A DNA stretch of 64,000 bases from Salinigranum salinum (GTDB taxonomy: Archaea; Halobacteriota; Halobacteria; Halobacteriales; Haloferacaceae), in assembly GCF_009176545.1 (NCBI RefSeq), contig NZ_VTOJ01000001.1, forward strand, positions 1,922,001 to 1,986,000. The letters are read 5' to 3'. This document shows, piece after piece, positions 17,978 through 26,790 of this stretch (within the stretch, counting starts at the first letter, position 1; each line of letters opens with the position of its first letter). The notes under the pieces are model-generated. The model made no database searches and was not told where the DNA came from. It worked only from the letters and a program-made list of their open reading frames with translations. A program made the position numbers and the translations under genes.

Positions 17978-18361
17978 ATGTACGTCGAGATGCTCGGTCA
18001 CGAGATCGAACTCCAGACTCCCCGACTCGCCGAGAGTCGGCAGGTCGTTCGTGAGCAGTTGGCCGAGTACGAGCGAGGCACGCGCCGTCGGTTCGAACTC
18101 ACCTTCGACGAGCTGGACGGGTTCACCGGTCGCGTCCATCGGGAGATCCGTGCGATCCCGTACGGCGAGACGCGGACCTACAGCCAACTGGCCGAGCGTC
18201 TGGACACGGCTCCGATCGCCGTCGGGGGGGCGTGTGCCCGGAACACGCTCCCCGTCGTCGTGCCCTGCCACCGTGTGGTCGGCACGGACTCGGTGCGCGG
18301 GTATCTCTATCCGGGGCTCAAAACGAAGCTGCTGGCCCTCGAACGGACGCATCATGAGTGA
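17978..18361 (+). CDS. ogt: Methylated-DNA--protein-cysteine S-methyltransferase
   Basis: The product has 127 residues. It has the alkyl-acceptor motif VPCHRVV with the acceptor Cys97, the asparagine hinge segment (CARNTLP, 86-92) and the RTYSQLAERL helix. The enzyme transfers a methyl group from O6-methylguanine to its own cysteine and is used once. It is shorter than two-domain Ogt/Ada because the N-terminal domain is small. Its stop overlaps the next gene's start by 8 nt, so the Bat-type regulator is probably co-translated. A TATA box and palindrome lie upstream. Confidence 0.92.
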   Translation: MYVEMLGHEIELQTPRLAESRQVVREQLAEYERGTRRRFELTFDELDGFTGRVHREIRAIPYGETRTYSQLAERLDTAPIAVGGACARNTLPVVVPCHRVVGTDSVRGYLYPGLKTKLLALERTHHE

Positions 18362-19115
18362 GGACGGAAGCGGGTCGTCACCCCGACCGGACGCCGCGGC
18401 GGACACGACACCCACGGATAGCCACACCGCGATCTCCGTCTCGTTGAGCGTGTGGCATCCGAACTGCTGGGTCATCGAACTCACGGAGCGGCTGGACGTC
18501 GGGCTCGTCGGCTACGGGACGCGGACGAGGGCCGACGGGCGGACGACGACACTGTACACGCTCTACGCGGACACGGTCGAGGAGATCCGATCGGCGATCG
18601 AGGAGATCCGCGCGCACCCGCAGGTGTACACGGTCTCCGAGGTGAACCAGCCACACCGACGGGAGTCGATGTCGACACCGGGGAACGCGACGAAGGGGCT
18701 ACTCGTCGACCACGACGGCACGACACAGATCAGCGACGAGTTCCTGTCCCGTGGGTTCGTTCACGCCGAACCCGTCGACGGATACGACGGACGCGAGTAC
18801 TGGACGTTGCTGACCAACCACGACCGGGACACCCTGCGAACGCTCCTCGACGAGATTCGGACGACCGTGGGGGCGGAGATCACGGTCCTGAGCATCACGG
18901 ATGCGACGTGGGGGTCGGGGCTGGGCGGGCTCCCGCTCCACAGACTGACCCGACGCCAACACGAGGTGTTTCGGCTCGCACGCCGGGAGGGGTACTACGC
19001 GACCCCTCGACGCGTCTCGGCGGACGCGCTGGCCGAGGAACTGGGCGTCTCGACGTCGACGATCCACGAGCACCTCCAGAAGGTGGAGGCGAAGCTCCTC
19101 GGGTTCCACGAGTGA
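18354..19115 (+). CDS. Bat-type helix-turn-helix transcriptional regulator
   Basis: The product has 253 residues from the ATG at 18354. The C-terminal 195-250 is the bacterio-opsin-activator HTH (LTRRQHEVFRLARREGYYATPRRV, then ADALAEELGVSTSTIHEHLQK), written here in parts. The N-terminal two thirds lacks PAS or GAF motifs and has a beta-rich sensor segment (SVSLSVWHPNCWVIELTE). The 8-nt overlap with ogt implies one operon, so it may control DNA-alkylation repair or be controlled with it. Ligand unknown. Confidence 0.85.
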   Translation: MSEDGSGSSPRPDAAADTTPTDSHTAISVSLSVWHPNCWVIELTERLDVGLVGYGTRTRADGRTTTLYTLYADTVEEIRSAIEEIRAHPQVYTVSEVNQPHRRESMSTPGNATKGLLVDHDGTTQISDEFLSRGFVHAEPVDGYDGREYWTLLTNHDRDTLRTLLDEIRTTVGAEITVLSITDATWGSGLGGLPLHRLTRRQHEVFRLARREGYYATPRRVSADALAEELGVSTSTIHEHLQKVEAKLLGFHE

Positions 19116-19288
19116 ACGGAAACGTACTGACAACACTGGTCCGAACGGACGTCCGAAGCCGGGGAGACGGTCGCACCGACCGTGTGTCGGTGGTGTCGGC
19201 ACCGTCGGCACCACCTCACGTCTGGAAGGAGTCCTCGGTCCCACGTGGCCACAAGCGTCGTGTACGAGCGCCCCGACGACTCGACGTG

Positions 19289-19471
19289 ATGTCGCTCCAC
19301 CCGTACCGGACCCGTGCGTACCTCTGCGGCTCGCTCGCTGGCGCGTTCACCGTCGTCGCGCTTTTCGCCCGGCGGGACAGGTCTCGACCGACCTCGTGGC
19401 TCGCCCTCGGCGCGGCGCTCGTCTCCGGGGCGCTCTCGGTGGCGTTCGAGGAGGCCGCCCAGCGCGACTGA
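19289..19471 (+). CDS. Small membrane protein
   Basis: The product has 60 residues with two hydrophobic segments (YLCGSLAGAFTVVALFA, about 11-27, and LALGAALVSGALSVAFE, about 38-54) separated by a charged loop. The ATG at 19289 follows 173 bp after the Bat-type regulator. No family is recognised. Small two-helix proteins are common in haloarchaea. Confidence 0.5.
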   Translation: MSLHPYRTRAYLCGSLAGAFTVVALFARRDRSRPTSWLALGAALVSGALSVAFEEAAQRD

Positions 19472-19554
19472 CGCGGCCGGCGTGCCGACTGACGGGACCC
19501 CGTCGGCGCACCAGGGGTCGCGTGGCTCGCGAGGACGCCCCGTGCGCGCCCCAC

Positions 19555-20640
19555 TCAGAGCACGAGTCGGTAGAAGCGGAAGAACTCGTCCTCGATGGGG
19601 AGGACCTCGACGCCAGAGAAGCCCGCTCCGGCCACGTAGTCGCGCAGGGTCGCCTCGCGCATCACCGTCCCGGTGCCGACGCCGTCGTCGACCAGGCTCA
19701 CGGGGAGGCAGTGGAAGACGCTCCAGCCGTAGAAGAACTCCTCGGCGGGACCGGCGTCGGGGGAGAACGAGTCGGCCGTACGCTCGTCCATGACCAGGAC
19801 GGTCCCGTCGGGAGCGGCCAGCGACCGCATCGTCGACAGCACGGCGACGGGGTCGGACATGTCGTGGACGCACTCGAACGCCGTGACGAGATCGTACGAC
19901 CCGTCGACGTCGGCGGCGTCGGCCTGGGTGAACGTGAGCCGGTCGCCCACGTCCGACGCGGCGGCGTTCTCGCGGGCCCGGTCGATCGAGACCGCGTCGG
20001 CGTCGATCCCGTGGACGGTCGCCTCCGGGTACGCCCGGGCGATGCCGATCGACGACCAGCCGTGGCCACAGCCCACGTCGACGACCGCCCCGCCCGCCTT
20101 CAGTCGTGCGTCCACGTCGTCGAGCGACGGCAGCCACTCCTCGCCGAGTTGGTTGACGAACAGCGGGCGGTTGAGCGCCGCCTGCCCCTCGTGCATGTCC
20201 GCCCCGAACGCGTGGAACTCGATGCCCTCGCCGGTGCGGTAGGCGTCGGCCACCTCGTCGACGATCGACACCGCGCCGACGACGGTCCGCGGGAGCGACG
20301 CGAGGTAGTCGAGGCTGTCGGGGTCGGTGAGGACGGCCGCGTGTGCCTCCGGGAGCGCGTACCGCCGCTCGGGTGCGGGTACGTCGGGGTCCTCGCACGT
20401 CAGGACGCCCGAGACGGTCCCCTGTTCGAGCCACTCGCGCGCGTAGCGCTCGTTCGTGCCCGTCGCGGCCGCGAGTTCGACGGGCGTCGACGGTCCCTCG
20501 GCGGCGAGGGCGTCGTAGTAGCCGAGTCGTGACCCGAGGTGAATCGCGTACGTCGTGAACGTCCCGAGGGCGGCCTCGAAGACGCGGTCCTGGAACTGTT
20601 CGACCGCGGTCCGATCGATCGTGGGCTGTTCGGTCGCCAT
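19555..20640 (-). CDS. Class I SAM-dependent methyltransferase with winged-helix N-terminus
   Basis: The product has 361 residues. Residues 15-100 form a winged-helix dimerisation domain like that of small-molecule O-methyltransferases (GYYDALAAEGPSTPVELAAA). The SAM-binding motif I is VVDVGCGHG (186-194), with motif II GIDADAVSIDRA and motif III TAFECVHDMSDP. Substrate unknown; the architecture fits a small-molecule or metalloid methyltransferase. A TATA-like ACTATACGC lies about 27 nt before the ATG at 20640. It is transcribed divergently from the FilR1-type regulator, with two palindromes between them, so that regulator probably controls it. Confidence 0.85.
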   Translation of the reverse strand: MATEQPTIDRTAVEQFQDRVFEAALGTFTTYAIHLGSRLGYYDALAAEGPSTPVELAAATGTNERYAREWLEQGTVSGVLTCEDPDVPAPERRYALPEAHAAVLTDPDSLDYLASLPRTVVGAVSIVDEVADAYRTGEGIEFHAFGADMHEGQAALNRPLFVNQLGEEWLPSLDDVDARLKAGGAVVDVGCGHGWSSIGIARAYPEATVHGIDADAVSIDRARENAAASDVGDRLTFTQADAADVDGSYDLVTAFECVHDMSDPVAVLSTMRSLAAPDGTVLVMDERTADSFSPDAGPAEEFFYGWSVFHCLPVSLVDDGVGTGTVMREATLRDYVAGAGFSGVEVLPIEDEFFRFYRLVL

Positions 20641-20763
20641 GTCCGAACAGAGGGGGAGAGCCAGCGTATAGTTACTTTCTGCGACTCGTTTCTCGAATCG
20701 AAATCGGGTGTCCGTGACGAGACGGACGCAGTGCGGCGTGACGACAGGTGGCCGACGAGACGC

Positions 20764-20826
20764 GTCTCACGGCGTGAGACACAGTTATCCGCTCGTGCCA
20801 CCAACGTGTGTCAGTAACTGCCACAC
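20764..20826. promoter_or_regulatory. Palindromic operator candidates in the divergent promoter
   Basis: GTCTCACG-G-CGTGAGAC (20764-20780) is a perfect 17-nt palindrome directly before a TATA-like CAGTTATCC. A second imperfect palindrome is centred on CAGT-A-ACTG (20812-20820) with flanking GTGTG (20806) and CACAC (20822). They lie between the methyltransferase and regulator genes and suit autoregulation by the adjacent HTH protein. Confidence 0.5.
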
Positions 20827-20840
20827 ACGGGGGAGAGAAC

Positions 20841-21716
20841 ATGACAGACGCAGATCCGGCGATCATCGACGAACTGCTCCAGAACGCACTGGAGATCCAG
20901 CACCTCGGCCTCCGCGAGGAGCGACCCGACGACCGGCTCGACACCGACGCGCTCGTCGACGTCCTCCGGCACCGGGAGCTGTTCGAGGCACTGTACGGGA
21001 GCCCGCTCGACCGTCGAGACCTGGAGGCTCGACTCGACGTCTCGCGCGCGACGAGCCACCGCTTCACGCGCTGGCTCGAGGCGGAAGGGTACGCCGAGCG
21101 CGTCGACGGCGTCTACCACCTGACCGGCGAGGGCGAGATCGTGGGCGAGGCGGTCGTGGGGTTCGAGCGGAAGATCCGAACGGCGGACCGCCTGGCCCCG
21201 CTGCTTGACGTCATCTGCGAGGACCACCGCGACTTCGTCGTCGAGCCGTTCGAGGACGCGACCGTGACGGTGGCGACGCCCGCGGACCCGTACGCGCCCG
21301 TGACGCGCTTTCTCACCCTCCTCCGCGACTGCGATCGGTTCCGCGGCTTCAACACCACCCACATGATCCCACCGGGGCTGGCCGACATCTACGGCGGCGA
21401 CGGAGACCCGTTCGCCGACTGCGAGGCCGAACTCATCTACCTGCCGGACGTGGTCGAGACGTTGGGCGACGACGAGGGAGGCTTCCGGCGCGCGATCGAC
21501 GGCGACCACCTGACACTCCTGACTCGTGACGCGCTGCCGTACGGTCTCGCGCTGTTCGACGGCGACGACCGGAACCGCGTCGGCATCGGCGGCTACGACG
21601 AGGAGACGGGGACGATGCGCGTGTTCGTCGACACCGACACGGCGCTCGCCCGGGCGTGGGCCGAACGGGTGTACGAGACGTTCAGGCGGGATTCGACGCC
21701 GCTTGAGGCCGGCTGA
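20841..21716 (+). CDS. FilR1/DUF1724-type winged-helix transcriptional regulator
   Basis: The product has 291 residues from the ATG at 20841. Residues 30-110 are a winged helix (LFEALYGSPLDRRDLEARLD, then VSRATSHRFTRWLE), and 115-285 match the FilR1-middle/DUF1724 effector-like region seen in methanogen FilR1 and its many haloarchaeal relatives. Function of the effector region is unknown. A start at 20808 would add 11 residues; I prefer 20841 because GGGGGAGAGAAC precedes it. It is divergent from a methyltransferase gene whose promoter contains palindromes. Confidence 0.85.
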   Translation: MTDADPAIIDELLQNALEIQHLGLREERPDDRLDTDALVDVLRHRELFEALYGSPLDRRDLEARLDVSRATSHRFTRWLEAEGYAERVDGVYHLTGEGEIVGEAVVGFERKIRTADRLAPLLDVICEDHRDFVVEPFEDATVTVATPADPYAPVTRFLTLLRDCDRFRGFNTTHMIPPGLADIYGGDGDPFADCEAELIYLPDVVETLGDDEGGFRRAIDGDHLTLLTRDALPYGLALFDGDDRNRVGIGGYDEETGTMRVFVDTDTALARAWAERVYETFRRDSTPLEAG

Positions 21717-21818
21717 GTCGGAGGCGTCGACTGGAGGCGACGCTCGAACGACGGCGACAGCGACGGCCGTCGGGACGCGGGTGCCGTCGAGCGCAGAAAA
21801 ATCGGTGACTCGAGGGGT

Positions 21819-23882
21819 TCAGACCTGTTCGGCGATCGCGGCGACGACGGCGTTCAGCACCGCTTCGCGCATCCCGGAGAGGAACTCGATGCGCCCGTCT
21901 CGGACGCCGAAGGCGGTCACGCCGGCGCCGGGAACGCGCTCTCGCGCCTGCGCCGCGACGTCCCGGACCTCGAAGGGGACGGTGCTCCGGATGTGGAGTT
22001 CGTCGGTGCCGACACCGACCGTGACGAAGGGGACGTCGTCGGCACGGTTGCGCCGGTGGAGTTCGTCCAGCAGGAGCGTCGTCGGCGGGAAGTCGAAGCG
22101 GTGGGTGTACGAGTCGGTGTCGAGGACGGCGAACCGGACGCCGCCGGCCTCGCGGGTCTCCAGATTCGCCTCCGCGGTGTCGACCTCGTCTTCGAGTTTG
22201 ACCCGGAACTGTTCGGAGACGTGGCCGGCGAGGCCGCCGTCGTCGTCGAACAGCAGGTCGGTGATGAGTTCGCGCTTGTCCTCGTACGACTGGTAGTACG
22301 CCTCGAGTGCGACCGCCTCGCGGATCTCGCGGACGCGGTCGGCGTCGTAGCCGGCCTCGGCCGCAGCGTCGACGTACGCCTCGGGGGTGTTTTCCCAGTA
22401 GCTGACCGCCGGGAGGTGGACGAGGTCGGCTCTCGTCTCGGCGTTGACCGCCGCCGCGACGTTCGCGGCGAGCGCGCCAGTCGAGAGGTCGTCGACGTCG
22501 ACGTCGCCGGCGTCGACCAGCACCTCGGTGACGTCGGCGATCTCCTCGTCGGCGACCGCCGCGTCGAGGACGACTCGGCGAGCGCCGTAGACGCCGAGGA
22601 GCCCGAGACCGTCGGCGGATTCGGCCGTCGATCCCGTCCCGACGAGGAGCACCAGCGGGAGCTTCTCGTCGTGGCGGTCACGGCCCTGTAGCATCCGCGT
22701 CACGTCGTTCGTCGCCGCGTCCATCCCGTACATCGGATCGTCGAGCGGGCGGCGGGTGAAGTAGTGGTATTCGGCGTCCGAGGCGGCGTGTTCCTCGCGG
22801 ACGAGCGGCAGGACGGCCCGTTCGATGGCCGCCCCGGCGACGTAGCCGTCGGCGGTCGCCGCGTGGCGAACGACGATCGGGCGACCGTCGAAGACGGCGC
22901 GACGGATCGCCTCGGCGGCGTCGGCGAGGTCGTCGGCGAGCGTCTCGACCGCGCCGTGTGGCGCCAGCGGCTCGACCGACTCGGGGCGGGCGCGCGACGT
23001 CATCGCGTCGTCGAGGCGGGCCGTGACGGCGTCGGCGTCCTCGCCGCCGAGCACGGTGAGCGCCTCGGTCTCGATCTGCAGGTCGCCGTGGCGGCGTTCG
23101 ACCTCGCCCGCCAGCCGGACCGCGTCGTCGACCTCGACCTCGGGGTAGGCGCGCACGCCGGCCTCGACGAAGGCGGCACACTCGACCGTGCCGGTCTCGT
23201 CGGTGAGCTCGAACACTGTCGGGCCGGACGTCTGGTAGACGTCGGCGACGATCGCCTCGACGCTCACGTCGTCGCCGACGCGGTCCCCGAGATCGGCGAT
23301 GGAGACGCGGGGGAACGCCTCGTCGTCGGTCGCCACCGGCTCGTCGGCGGGCGCGCTCGCCCCCGTCTCGGCGGTGTCGCCTCCTCCGGACGACCGTCCG
23401 TTCTCCGCGTCGCCCTCGCTGCTGGCGGCCGATCCTGACGCCGTCGTGCCCCTGGCGTTCCCGCGGTCGACCGTGGGCTCGTGCGACGGCTTCGGGCGCG
23501 TCTTCACCGCCTTGTTCGCGGCGGTCTCCTCGCGGTCGAGCGGCTCTCCCGCCGGGTCACCGTCGGGGTCGTCGATGCGCGCGCCGCGGAACTCGGACTC
23601 GGACTGTCGGATCGACCAGCCGAGGTCGACGTTGCCGTTGTCGCGGACGTTCTTGACCTGGACGAAGACGGTGTCCCCGCGGTCCCAGTCGAGGCTCTCG
23701 AGTCGGCGGTCGAGTTCGCTCCGGTGCAAGAGACCGGTAACGCTCGGCGAGAGGTCGACGAAGACGCCGAACTCGGCGAAGCCGTCGACCGTCCCGCGGT
23801 AGAAGCGACCGGGCGTGAGCTGGTTTGCGTGCTCTCCTCTGAAGTCGAACCAGACGTCTTCCTCGTGGGTAATCCAATCCAT
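21819..23882 (-). CDS. RecJ-like DHH-family protein with S1 and OB domains
   Basis: The product has 687 residues. Order: S1 RNA-binding domain (20-95, GTVDGFAEFGVFVDLSPSVT), a low-complexity acidic/Ser linker (100-190), an OB-fold nucleic-acid domain (195-280), and a DHH/RecJ-like region (325-687). The catalytic motifs are degenerate: motif I reads HAATADG (340-346) with Thr343 replacing the usual Asp, and no DHH triplet is visible near VVLDAAVAD. Haloarchaea encode several RecJ paralogues, some with S1/OB fusions. By domain it should act on RNA or DNA ends, but nuclease activity is doubtful. The ATG at 23882 is preceded by an acceptable spacer. Confidence 0.8.
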   Translation of the reverse strand: MDWITHEEDVWFDFRGEHANQLTPGRFYRGTVDGFAEFGVFVDLSPSVTGLLHRSELDRRLESLDWDRGDTVFVQVKNVRDNGNVDLGWSIRQSESEFRGARIDDPDGDPAGEPLDREETAANKAVKTRPKPSHEPTVDRGNARGTTASGSAASSEGDAENGRSSGGGDTAETGASAPADEPVATDDEAFPRVSIADLGDRVGDDVSVEAIVADVYQTSGPTVFELTDETGTVECAAFVEAGVRAYPEVEVDDAVRLAGEVERRHGDLQIETEALTVLGGEDADAVTARLDDAMTSRARPESVEPLAPHGAVETLADDLADAAEAIRRAVFDGRPIVVRHAATADGYVAGAAIERAVLPLVREEHAASDAEYHYFTRRPLDDPMYGMDAATNDVTRMLQGRDRHDEKLPLVLLVGTGSTAESADGLGLLGVYGARRVVLDAAVADEEIADVTEVLVDAGDVDVDDLSTGALAANVAAAVNAETRADLVHLPAVSYWENTPEAYVDAAAEAGYDADRVREIREAVALEAYYQSYEDKRELITDLLFDDDGGLAGHVSEQFRVKLEDEVDTAEANLETREAGGVRFAVLDTDSYTHRFDFPPTTLLLDELHRRNRADDVPFVTVGVGTDELHIRSTVPFEVRDVAAQARERVPGAGVTAFGVRDGRIEFLSGMREAVLNAVVAAIAEQV

Positions 23883-24020
23883 GGTGTGTCACTCGGGTGT
23901 GGGAGAGACCCGCCGTCGTCCGGCGAGTCAGGTCCGTTGCACGAACGAAACGGCCGCCGACTAAAACGATTGTCGATACGCCTGCGACGTGCGGGGACGT
24001 CGAGACCGTGTCGGCGAACC

Positions 24021-24132
24021 GGCGAGCGGGATGGCGACGGGCCGGCGAGCGGGATGGCGACGGGTCGTGAGAAGGATTGCGAAGAGTCTGAGAGAGATGG
24101 CGAAGAGCCGGCGAGCGGAACGGCGACGGGCC
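24021..24132. repeat. Degenerate tandem repeat, about 23-bp unit
   Basis: GGCGAGCGGGATGGCGAC occurs at 24021 and 24044, with a diverged copy at 24110 and weaker copies between. It lies in the 293-bp gap between the RecJ-like gene and the next minus-strand gene. No coding function is seen. Confidence 0.55.
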
Positions 24133-24175
24133 CGTGAGACGGGCGTCGACGAGCCGGTCGCCGTCGACCCGGTGG

Positions 24176-24436
24176 CTACGCGGAGGGCTGCTCGTCGTCG
24201 CGGAGGTCGTCGACGTCCGACAGGATCGCGGTCACCTGTTCCGGGTCGAGCGCGACCTCGACGTGGTTCCCCTCACCGTCGTCGAAGACGAACTTCACCC
24301 GGTCGCCGAACGCCCGCGCCTCGCTCTCGGTGACGTGGTACAGTTTCACCGTGGCTCCCTTCGTCTTGGTGCCGACGTGTTTGACGGTTCCCTCGTCGAG
24401 TTCGATCACGAAGTCCGACAGGTCGAGCGTGAGCAT
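24176..24436 (-). CDS. Small conserved protein (independent start inside a longer frame)
   Basis: The ATG at 24436 gives an 86-residue acidic protein starting LTLDLSDFVIELDEGTVKH, with a compact alpha/beta look and a clean coding composition. In the same frame, without a stop, an upstream membrane-protein frame reads into it (see the 24176-25360 entry). The reading favoured here is that this is a separate small gene whose upstream neighbour has lost, or never had, a stop before it. Function unknown. Confidence 0.5.
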   Translation of the reverse strand: MLTLDLSDFVIELDEGTVKHVGTKTKGATVKLYHVTESEARAFGDRVKFVFDDGEGNHVEVALDPEQVTAILSDVDDLRDDEQPSA

Positions 24437-25360
24437 GGATTCGACACGAGGGAGCGAACGGGCAAAACGACGCGGGTCGGTCGAGTCGGCTGAGTCACCT
24501 CGGCCGGCCGACTCGCGGTCTCGCCGGCGGTGGCGTGATGGGTGCCGGGGCGCGTCGGCGTGCGTGTCGCGTGTCTCCAGCGTTCCCGTGACGGCGACGT
24601 CGTGCGTCTCCAGCGCGTCCGTGACGACGAACACCATCGCCCACGCGACGGCGAGCGTTCCCCAGACGGGGCCGACCCCCGACGCCACCCCGGAGAGCAG
24701 CGAGGCGAGTCCGAGGGTGCCGACGACCAGGCCGGCGCTCCACGTCCCGAAGCGACGACCCGGCGTCCCGGTCACCGCGAGCACCGAGACGACCGCCGCG
24801 GTCAACACCACGACCGTCATCCCGCCTCCGGCCCCGAACGCCGCGTCGGCGTCGGCTCCCCCGAGCAGTCGGCGGAGCTGTCCACCGCCGTAGACGACCA
24901 GCGGGAGGACGCCGCCCGCGACGAGCAGGAGCCGCCGGCGCGACGGTGACCCGTCGGCCACGCGCGGCACGACCGAGTCGGCAGGGTGGAGCGCGAGCAC
25001 GAGCGCCGCGAGGGCGGGGAGGAGAAGGATGCTCGTCGGCCCACCCGTGAGCAGTACCACGCCGGCGATGCCGGTCACGACGGTCGCCAGCGACAGCGCC
25101 GCGACGACGTGCCGGGCGGGCCGGACTAGCTGCACGACCGCCGCGATGAACGCGACGAACAGGACCGTCGAGACGGCGAGGTCGTGAACGAAGCGCGGGT
25201 CGGTCCGGTCCATCGTGACCCACCCGACGAGCGGGGTGACCAGCGACGCCCCCGCGCCACCGACGACGACGACCGCGAGCAGGACGACCGCACCGTAGAA
25301 GACGAACGCACGGGTGGATCGGACGGAACCGTGACCCATCGTCGGTCCGGGCGTGAGCAT
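24176..25360 (-). CDS. Multi-pass membrane protein, frame continuous with the small protein
   Basis: The frame has 394 codons. Residues about 15-250 hold about eight hydrophobic segments (AFVFYGAVVLLAVVVVGGAG, SILLLPALAALVLAL and others). It continues through an Arg/Ser/Asp-rich stretch (about 265-308, e.g. RHPSRHRRRDRESAGRGD) that looks unselected, and then into the conserved small protein starting at residue 309. Either this is one fused protein with a disordered linker, or two adjacent genes joined by loss of the first stop codon or a frameshift. The start could be the ATG at 25360 or 25339. No transporter signature was recognised. Confidence 0.6.
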   Translation of the reverse strand: MLTPGPTMGHGSVRSTRAFVFYGAVVLLAVVVVGGAGASLVTPLVGWVTMDRTDPRFVHDLAVSTVLFVAFIAAVVQLVRPARHVVAALSLATVVTGIAGVVLLTGGPTSILLLPALAALVLALHPADSVVPRVADGSPSRRRLLLVAGGVLPLVVYGGGQLRRLLGGADADAAFGAGGGMTVVVLTAAVVSVLAVTGTPGRRFGTWSAGLVVGTLGLASLLSGVASGVGPVWGTLAVAWAMVFVVTDALETHDVAVTGTLETRDTHADAPRHPSRHRRRDRESAGRGDSADSTDPRRFARSLPRVESMLTLDLSDFVIELDEGTVKHVGTKTKGATVKLYHVTESEARAFGDRVKFVFDDGEGNHVEVALDPEQVTAILSDVDDLRDDEQPSA

Positions 25361-25522
25361 CGTCGGTCAGAGGCGACGACGCCAGAAAAGCGAACGGCGG
25401 CCGGGCGTCGCGTACGCACCGGGCGACCGGCTGGGACAGGGTGTCGGCCAGGGGAGACGACTCGGCGACGGACCGCACGAGCGCGCCGAGTGACGCGCGA
25501 CACGACGCACACGGCACGAGAC

Positions 25523-26125
25523 TCAGATCAGCGTCCAGGCACGGGCGACGGCGACGATGGCCCCGAAGCCGCCGAAGGCGTAGCCGAACACCAGCGAACC
25601 CGGGAGGACGCCCGCGACGGCGGCCCGGGTCAGCGTCGTCCCGTGGACCTCCGCGAGGCCGACGAGGAGGAGAAACGTCCCGTACAGCGCACAGACGGCA
25701 CGGAGTTCCGGGACGGGAACGCCGGCGAGCGCACACGGTGCCGTGGCGTAGGCGATGGTCTGGACGGTCTCGCTCACGCCGGCACGGTCGCGGACGAGCA
25801 CCATCAGCAAGAGCGTCTGAACCGCGGCGGTGAGGTGGAGCGTCGCGGGTGCGACGAGCAGTCCCACGGCGAGGAGCGCCAGGAGCGCCGAGAGGGCGGG
25901 CCCGCCCTGGATCGCGGGGACCGATCCCGGCACGAGGAGGAACCGCGTGGCGACGTACACCAGCGCGACCACGACGGCGAAGACGAGACCGGGCGCCTGG
26001 TCGCCGGGGACGACGCCGGTCCGGAAGAACCGCCGGGGGTGGACGAGCACGTCGACCCAGGCACGCCCGAGGCCGATCGGTCCCCGTTCGCGCCCCGCAC
26101 CGGGGGTGTCTACCCACGTCGTCAC
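25523..26125 (-). CDS. YIP1 family membrane protein
   Basis: I choose the GTG at 26125, giving 200 residues beginning TTWVDTPGAGRERGPIGL, a start known from YIP1-family haloarchaeal proteins; it leaves an 11-nt gap to the tdk stop. The ATG at 26170 would overlap tdk by 34 nt. Five hydrophobic segments follow the motif VDVLVHPRRFFRTGVVPGDQ, typical of this family of membrane proteins (five-helix Yip1 fold). Function unknown. It shares strand and near-contact with tdk, so they are probably co-transcribed. Confidence 0.8.
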   Translation of the reverse strand: MTTWVDTPGAGRERGPIGLGRAWVDVLVHPRRFFRTGVVPGDQAPGLVFAVVVALVYVATRFLLVPGSVPAIQGGPALSALLALLAVGLLVAPATLHLTAAVQTLLLMVLVRDRAGVSETVQTIAYATAPCALAGVPVPELRAVCALYGTFLLLVGLAEVHGTTLTRAAVAGVLPGSLVFGYAFGGFGAIVAVARAWTLI

Positions 26126-26136
26126 TGTGTTCGAGG

Positions 26137-26790
26137 CTAGGTGCGCCGGAGGGTATGACAGTTGCGACATCGCGCCTCGTACGACTCCTCTGCGCCGACG
26201 AGGACGGTCGGATCGTCGACGTGTGCAGGCTCGCCGTCGACGAGACGCTGGCTCCGCGTCGCGGGCTCGCCGCAGACGGCGCAGATCGCCCGGAGTTTCT
26301 CGACGTACTCCGCGACGGCCATGAGCTGCGGCATCGGCTCGAACGGTTCGCCGGCGAACGTCGTGTCGAGCCCGCTGACGACGACCCGGTAGCCGTCGCT
26401 CGCCAGCGACTCGCAGACCGCCGGGAGCGCCGGTCCGAAGAAGTTCCCCTCGTCGATCGCCACGACGTCGACGCGCCGGTCGAGGGCCGACAGGCGGTCG
26501 TAGATCATCCACGCGTCGCCGTGGCCGGCGTCGTCCCCGCCGGCTTCCGTGCCGTCGTCACGGCCCCGCTCGTCCTCGCTCCCACCGACGACCGTCGCCT
26601 CCCACGTCCGTCCGTCGTGTGATCCGATAGTGGTCTCCCCGTAGCGGTCGTCGACGGCGGGGCTGAAGACGGCCACCTCCTGGCCCGCGATCTCGGCGCG
26701 GCGGAGCCGCCGGAGCAGCTCCTCGGTCTTCCCGGAGAACATCGAGCCGGTGACGACCTCGATCCACCCACTGTTGGTGATGGCGTGCAC
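26137..26790 (-). CDS. tdk: Thymidine kinase
   Basis: The product has 217 residues from the GTG at 26790 (HAITNSGWIEVVTGSMF). It is a type II, tetrameric-type enzyme: P-loop GSMFSGKTEE (15-24), catalytic-base segment DEGNFF (Glu114), and a zinc site with C170/C173 and C208/C211. It phosphorylates thymidine in salvage. An acidic, Gly-rich insertion (about 66-92) is present between the strands after the P-loop; compared with bacterial TK it adds about 25 residues. The stop TAG lies just downstream of the start of the YIP1 gene. Confidence 0.95.
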   Translation of the reverse strand: MHAITNSGWIEVVTGSMFSGKTEELLRRLRRAEIAGQEVAVFSPAVDDRYGETTIGSHDGRTWEATVVGGSEDERGRDDGTEAGGDDAGHGDAWMIYDRLSALDRRVDVVAIDEGNFFGPALPAVCESLASDGYRVVVSGLDTTFAGEPFEPMPQLMAVAEYVEKLRAICAVCGEPATRSQRLVDGEPAHVDDPTVLVGAEESYEARCRNCHTLRRT

